The position numbers and the translations under genes are program-made. Below the pieces are notes generated by a model. The model was given only the letters and a program-made list of their open reading frames with translations. It had not been told where the DNA came from and did not search any database. Source: Bryum argenteum (taxonomy: Eukaryota; Streptophyta; Bryopsida; Bryales; Bryaceae). Taken from it: a DNA stretch of 64,000 nt. The DNA lies in assembly GCA_037043015.1 (NCBI GenBank), contig CM073321.1, positions 1,307,001-1,371,000 of the forward strand, read 5' to 3'. Shown here piece by piece: positions 58,732 through 64,000 of the stretch; position 1 is the first letter of the stretch; the number at the start of each line of letters is the position of its first letter.

Positions 58732-59379
58732 TTACTGTGTCCTCCGGCTCTTCCACCTGTCCCGGAGTGCCTTCAACTTCGATGGAGGGGGCACGGGTTG
58801 GGCTTCCACTTCTTCCTGAGGGACCACGGGCTCCTCTTGCTGTTCCTGAGGGGCCACGGGTTCATTCTCGCTGGTCTGTTCGCCCGGATCTCCCACCTCG
58901 TTGACTTGGGCCTCCGGGTGAGGTACTACCTCCTCAACCTGCTCGGGGAGTCCTGCCTCTTCTCCCGTGACACCGTCCACCGGATTCTCATCCGGTTGTT
59001 GAGAGGGGTTAACCTCTCCTTCTACCGCCTCTTCCACCTCGGAGGGACCAGGTAGCCCTACTTCACTCGGGATGTCACCTCCCCGAGGGGAGTTACATCT
59101 CGGTCTTCCTCTCTGTCCTCCGAACGCCACCATCAATCGGGATCCCTGCTCTTCCGAAACGGGCGGGGACACTTCCTCGACCTTCATGGGCACTGCCCCC
59201 CGTGGGCACCTGCAGGGTGCGACACGTACATCTCGGGAAGCGGTGGGTGACGGTCTCCTCGATGATGGCCTCGATCCGCCAAATCCCACGGGGCATCGTG
59301 ATGACCGGCGCACCCCATCCGGAGGAGGTCCTCCTCGCCTCCGCCTCGTGCGGCGGAAGTTCGGGCACTGCGGCTTCAC
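58732..59379 (-). CDS. Acidic, proline/glutamate-rich ORF of a retroelement, no known domain
   Basis: The minus frame is rich in E, P, V and Q (for example EQQEEPVVPQEEVEAQPVPP) and ends WKSRRTQ. No recognisable domain. Its position and composition suggest it belongs to the same element as 59987-61380. Low complexity makes the reading frame uncertain. Confidence 0.35.
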   Translation of the reverse strand: MKPQCPNFRRTRRRRGGPPPDGVRRSSRCPVGFGGSRPSSRRPSPTASRDVRVAPCRCPRGAVPMKVEEVSPPVSEEQGSRLMVAFGGQRGRPRCNSPRGGDIPSEVGLPGPSEVEEAVEGEVNPSQQPDENPVDGVTGEEAGLPEQVEEVVPHPEAQVNEVGDPGEQTSENEPVAPQEQQEEPVVPQEEVEAQPVPPPSKLKALRDRWKSRRTQ

Positions 59380-59986
59380 CGACTTGAGGGGATCGGCATC
59401 CCGGTCGCCATGGGACGACTTCCCTCCTCTTCGGCATTGCTCCGGTTCTACTCTCCTGCACCGCCCGAAATACTCTCTCCGCCTTCCCGGATCGACTCGG
59501 TAGAAACCCTACTTCCTGAAACCCTAACCTCACAGAACTTCGCTTTTCCAACTCTCGCGGATTGCTGAGCGCTCAAGATTGCTCGATCTCTCAAAACGCG
59601 CGGACTGGAATGGCTGAGAATGGAGGCGGCGGCTCCTAATAACAACAAACCGGAGTTCTCCTTCTGAGACATCATCACCCCGCACTCGAGACGTACACCG
59701 GGAATTACCCCGGTCATCATTGAGCCGCCGGTGGTTCTGTCGGGCGCCCGCGAGTTTTCCGGCCCTTTCTCCGGGTCGACCGGCGGCCCCGGTCATCAAT
59801 CCGGTAGGAGAACCGGCCCATCCGGGCATCTCAGGGTATCAGCCGGATATCAATACGGGTATCCGGTAGGCTCTAAAATCCCCTAAGGTTAGCCGGAGGA
59901 ATCCTAACACAAAATTACTACCTACAAACCGGTTTAAGCAGACCGATTTTTATTTCCACTTGCTAAAATTACCCTTTTACTCCTAA

Positions 59987-61380
59987 TTAATTGCTAAAAA
60001 CAAAAATATTGGAGAACAGGGTTCGACACCTTGGACGTAAGTATCCTCTTCGCGGTACGAGTGTTCTTGGCCGGGAATCTGCCGGGCCGACTGCGCCTTC
60101 CTCCGTCTTTACCTTACTCTTGCCTTTGGTGTCGGCCGGACTCGAGGGTCCAGTATCCGTCCTCTTGGTGTCGGCCGGGTTCTGCCTCGGAGCCTGTGCT
60201 GGAGTGGCTGCGAAGGCCGGAACCGATGCCATCTCCGTAATCCGCTCGCGGACGGAATCGAGCACCACCTTCACTTCAGCGTTGCTCTTCTCAATCTTGG
60301 TGGAGTACGTGTTTGCTGCGAGGAGAAACTTCCGGGAGGTCTCCGCCTTGAAAACTTCCGACTGCAGGATTTCGGCTTCGTACAGGTTGGCCTTCTGAAG
60401 TACCTCGGCCGGAGTTTCACAGATTTCTACCAACTTCACCACCTGCTCGTGAGCGGTCTGGATGGCTTGTCGGCCGATCACGAGCTCTTCCTCCCTTCGC
60501 GTGACCGTCTCCCTCAAGCAATGATTATCCATTGTGAGCTTCGTAATCTGCCTCTCGAGCTGATGGTACTCTTCCTCGGAAGGCTTGGAGTCCCACTTCT
60601 GCTTCGCCTCGAGCAAGGTTTGCACTCCAAACTCCTTACACAACCTAGCAATTACTCCTTGGTAACAAAAATACGTTGTACGAGCCTCCGTGAAGTGATA
60701 CCATGTCCTCCTCATCGGATTCGGATGATTGGCACACGGACTAGTGGGTGGAGGAAGTCGGGGATTATTGGACTGCATGGGATTCTCCTATTCGGCCGTA
60801 ACATTGTCATCTTCCACGACCGTCAAAGCTTGGCCGCGCTCCGTCTAAACTCTGGCCACGGTCGACTTCTTGGGAGGGGACGAGGACGGAAGTACAATTA
60901 CCTCGGGGGCAGCTCGCGGCGGTGTCTCCTTGCGAGCCGGCTCCTGGGGCGCATCCGGTTGTACGTCCTCCTTGTCGGATCCGGCCTCCACTTCTTCTTC
61001 ATCTGAATAGACGGCCTTGCTGTCCGCGTCCTCCTCGGACTCAAACACGCCGTTGTTTTGAGACGATAACGCGATCTCATAGTTCGATCCCTCCTCCTCC
61101 GTCAGGACCTCCTCCTTTTTATACAAATGGTAAAGGAAGGGAGTGATCGGGCTAGGTTGGGTGTTACCCACGTTCTCCGCGAGCCGGGCGACGAAGTCGC
61201 GGATGATGATGCCCTAGTCGACTTCCCGCTCTTCTCGTACCGACCCCAGGACGGTATTTGCAAGCCGGACAATGATCCCATGCGGCTTGTCCGCGTGGAT
61301 AATTGGCGCTATGAATCTGATCACCGCACGCTCCCTCGGCTCCTTGCAGTCCTCTACTGCATAGCCGTTGTTCTTGTGCG
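59987..61380 (-). pseudogene. Gag-like first ORF of a plant retroelement, interrupted by an LTR insertion
   Basis: One frame runs from 61380 to 59987 with at least three stops. It starts ...RAVIRFIAPIIHADKPHGII, GIIIRDFVARLAENV, PSPITPFLYHLYKKEEVL, like the plant 'transposon protein' type gag N-domain. An acidic stretch (about 61100-60950) follows, then a coiled-coil part (about 60650-60300: QLERQITKLTMDNHCLRETV). The 5' part is cut off by the LTR that begins at 61381. The name of the domain is tentative. Confidence 0.5.
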
Positions 61381-62701
61381 TGTTACATCCCTTTCAAAAG
61401 GATGTCCGAACACCATGGTGAGCCAAGAGGACCCCGGGAGTGACGTCCCGGGCTTGGCAAGAGACAAGGTGAAGTGACCAAGGGGAGTCCCGAGCAAACA
61501 GCACGCAATGGCGTCGTGCTCGGGACGAACTTGGTGGTGTGCGATACATGGTTGGAAACCTTGTTTGAGCACGCACCCATAGGTCCAAAGAATGCGCGAT
61601 TTGGAGTTGTGAGTCATGAGATATGGCTCTCCAAAGTTGAAGCGCGTTCCGAGACACTCCGGGACTCGGGAGTGTTGCTTTTCGGGACTCAAAATGTCGT
61701 TCTTCATGGATGGCGGCATGTTGCATGTTGTTGGAAAGCTATGGACAAGAGCTTTCCAAAATGCTGAGGCTCGTGAAGAGCAAAGCAGTTCTTTGGGAGA
61801 TATGGCTCTCCAAAGCATCGGGACTTCGGGACTCCGGGACTGCTGGCTCCCGGGACTCCCTAATGTTCAGAGGAGCATAGCTCCCACAGGGAAGCTCCGA
61901 TTGGGACATGTGAGGAGTCTATCGACATCTACTCAAAGAGTAGATGTTGAAAATGGGCTCGCCCGTCCCATTTGGATAACTGAGCTACAAGTTAGCCCGA
62001 GAAGAAGATACGGCCCGTTTCTGAGGCTAAGGCAAAAACGAGTGGTCTTCCAAAACAAAAGTGTGTCACGGAAGGCCCCTCAACACAAGAGGGGGACCTA
62101 CCGAAGACTTTAGAGAGTACTATGAGGAGGGGTGGTCTCCCTCCTCACTTCCACATGGTGCCAAGGAGAGCCGGGGTGGCTCTTAGGGGTGAGGCTTGGG
62201 ATGGGGCCTTACTCCCGCACCTTCGGCACTATGGGATGCTTGTGGTTTGCATCTCGAAACATTGGGTTGGAAAAGTGTCATGCTCCTAACTAGTCCCCGT
62301 GAAAAGTAGTGCCGGTTTCCGGTAGTGTCCCAAATGGAGAGTGTAGACATGAATGGAAGGGGACTAGTGGGGAATTGGACTACATGCAAGGGCGGTTAGC
62401 TCCGGGGGTGAGTAGTTCCACCCTTGGGAGCTTGGACATTTGTGGAAGGCCGCCTTGTGCCACCAAGTGGCATGCCCATGTGTTTTGTGGGAGTTCCGGT
62501 TTACGGGTTCCGGGTAATGAGTTGGGGGAGTCAAGGTGGAATTGACACCTTGACTAGAAATGGTGCTAACATTGTGTGTGCTTGGCATGTGCAGTGTTAG
62601 CTAAGTTGTGGCCGGTTGCTACCAACAAAGTAAGCCGTGATTCCGCTACCAAGTAAGGCTTACTTGAAGAAAAAGAGTTGGGAGTAATTAGGGTCGCGAC
62701 A
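61381..62701 (+). repeat. 5' LTR of Ty3/gypsy element G4 (1,321 bp)
   Basis: Starts TGTTACATCC and ends GGGTCGCGACA. The primer-binding site TTGGTATCAAAGCAGG (initiator Met tRNA type) follows at 62703. The last about 590 bases match the 3' part of LTR A. Left flank GTGCG would be the target duplication if the other end lies beyond the window. Confidence 0.75.
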
Positions 62702-62702
62702 C

Positions 62703-62718
62703 TTGGTATCAAAGCAGG
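62703..62718 (+). other. Primer-binding site of element G4
   Basis: TTGGTATCAAAGCAGG matches the TGGTATCAGAGC-type site complementary to initiator methionine tRNA, one base after the LTR end. Confidence 0.85.
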
Positions 62719-62747
62719 CTACGTTACGGGATCCAATCAAGAGTAGG

Positions 62748-64000
62748 ATGGCACAAGGAGCCGGAAGCTCGCGACGTGGCCTGTATACACGTAGTCAAGC
62801 CCTTGAGGCCGGGGACGCCCCTAAAGTGGAGTTATCTCAGGATGTCTCAGAAGAGCGGAAGGAAATTCAAGAGGAGCAAGGCGACACAAAGAAAGTTGCT
62901 AGTGGTGAGGAAGACACTCACCATGATGAGGAAGAAGTTCCTTCAAGTCCTTTTCCCGGGAAACGAGGCCACAAGCGGAAGGCACGAGATGAAATGTTCA
63001 ATGAGCTTGTCAAAACTCTTCAAGTCATGCAAAATGAGATTTAGGAGCTTAAGGGGAGGGCATCAAGCCCTTCTTCCCGCAAGTTGTGCAAGACTAACTT
63101 GCCCTCTTCCTTCACGGGATTGGGCAAGGCAAACAAGGTCAAGGACTTCATTGTAGAATTTGAACTCTACTTTGAGGCCCAAAGAGCTTGTGAAGAGGAT
63201 AAGATCACCATTGCCGTGACCTTCTTGAATGAGCATGCTCTTTTGTGGTGGACTCGTTTCCGGGATGAAAATGCGGGAGTAGTGAGCAACTTAACTTGGA
63301 CCGGTTTCAAGGAGATCCTAAGTGAGCGGTTCACCCCGGAGTACCAAGACATTCGGGATGGCATGGCCCTTGTGCGATTGAAGCAAACGGGCACCCTTCA
63401 TGCCTATGTGAGGGATTTCAATGCACATTTGAATGTGCTCCCGAAGTTGGATGAATTGGCCAAGAAGGTCGTTTTCTTCAATGGACTCCAAGGTTGGGCG
63501 GAGCGAACATTATTCAGGATGCCAAATCTGCCGGGGACTTGAGCCGAGTTGCTCAAGTTGGCAGAAAGAATTGGTGATGATGAAGGTCACCGGAAGACCT
63601 CTAAAAAAGGGACTTCCACCGGAGAGCAAGGCAAGTCGTAGTTAAAGCGCCAACAGAAGAAACATGGTTGGCAAAAGCATAAAGGCGGTGAGGGTGGGCC
63701 TTCCAAAGATGGGAAGGACAAGTTTTCTAAAGACAAAACCAAAAGTGGGGACAAGTCCAAGAAGGAGACAAGTCACATAACTTGTTACAATTGTAGTGAA
63801 AAGGGTCACATGGCAAGTAATTGCTCCAAACCAAAGGTGAGTTTGGAAAATAGGAGAATCCTCGTTACAAGTCACCTATTGGAAGGGGGTTTCATTGCAA
63901 GAGCAAGTTGCTCCAAGTTAGGTGGTGGCTTGTTGATCCTAAAAGGAGTTGTTGGCAAAAGTGACACTTGCTTTCTGTTGGATACAGGGGCAACCCACTC
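62748..64000 (+). pseudogene. Gag-protease start of element G4, running off the right edge
   Basis: ATG at 62748 (MAQGAGSSRRGLYTRSQALE). The capsid region has FIVEFELYFEAQ, ALLWWTRFRDE, FTPEYQDIRDGM and LHAYVRDFNAHL. The zinc knuckle CYNCSEKGHMASNC starts at 63783. The retropepsin site LLDTGATHS lies at the very edge of the window. All are in one frame, but stops at 63042, 63540 and 63639 interrupt it, so this copy is dead or needs correction. Pol lies outside the window. Confidence 0.9.

Noticed and set aside
1..64000. tRNA genes, CRISPR arrays, bacterial operons
   Set aside because: I saw no tRNA-like cloverleaf or A/B box pairs and no regularly spaced repeats. The 31-bp palindromes are irregularly spaced (46 to about 1,600 bases), so they are not a CRISPR array.

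Overview
The window looks like nuclear DNA of a land plant. It has TTTAGGG-type repeats at its left edge, spliceosomal introns, plant-type Ty3/gypsy elements and one clearly plant-like single-copy gene. I cannot name the species. The DNA is repeat-dense: several retroelements are nested in one another, and most coding sequence is decayed.

Layout. 1-4.8 kb is very AT-rich and holds an organelle-type large-subunit rRNA fragment and a small remnant of the gene family described next. 4.8-5.8 kb holds a long CATG-rich hairpin and GC-rich tandem repeats. 6.7-13.4 kb is the most unusual part. A large multi-exon gene (7111-11071) encodes a protein with a ParB/DGQHR-like motif. Eight near-identical 31-bp palindromes lie around it: five just upstream, one inside each of its two introns, and one between it and a second gene. 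That second gene (about 11.3-12.45 kb) encodes an FCP1-like HAD domain in which the catalytic aspartate signature reads NLNG. A third, unrecognised two-exon reading frame follows (12.6-13.36 kb). A second, decayed ParB-like gene lies on the minus strand at 14.96-15.91 kb.

15.97-26.5 kb is a minus-strand Ty3/gypsy element. Its gag is split by a 5.7-kb plus-strand retroelement with a 5-bp target duplication. Its 1.2-kb LTR carries a piece of an aspartyl-tRNA synthetase gene. 28.8-32.9 kb holds the only clearly intact cellular gene, a PPPDE/DeSI-type thiol isopeptidase (four exons by my model, 327 aa). It is surrounded by MITEs, three of them with TTAA targets and CCCT...AGGG ends. 33.5-43.75 kb is a patchwork of LTRs in opposite orientations with gene fragments between them, one with a zf-XS-like zinc motif. 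43.9-49.6 kb is a minus-strand Ty3/gypsy polyprotein whose integrase has lost two catalytic residues. A complete 4.4-kb pogo-like DNA transposon (49668-54084) is inserted in its 5' LTR. 56.2-56.9 kb is an inverted copy of 14.1-14.85 kb. 57-61.4 kb is a decayed gag-like element, interrupted by the LTR of another Ty3/gypsy element that starts at 62.7 kb and runs off the right edge.

How the parts relate. Apart from the DeSI gene, nearly everything can be explained by mobile DNA. The exception is the 6.7-13.4 kb block. Its palindromes and ParB-like protein suggest a protein/DNA-site system, possibly carried by an undescribed mobile element. The sequence shows the parts but not the function.
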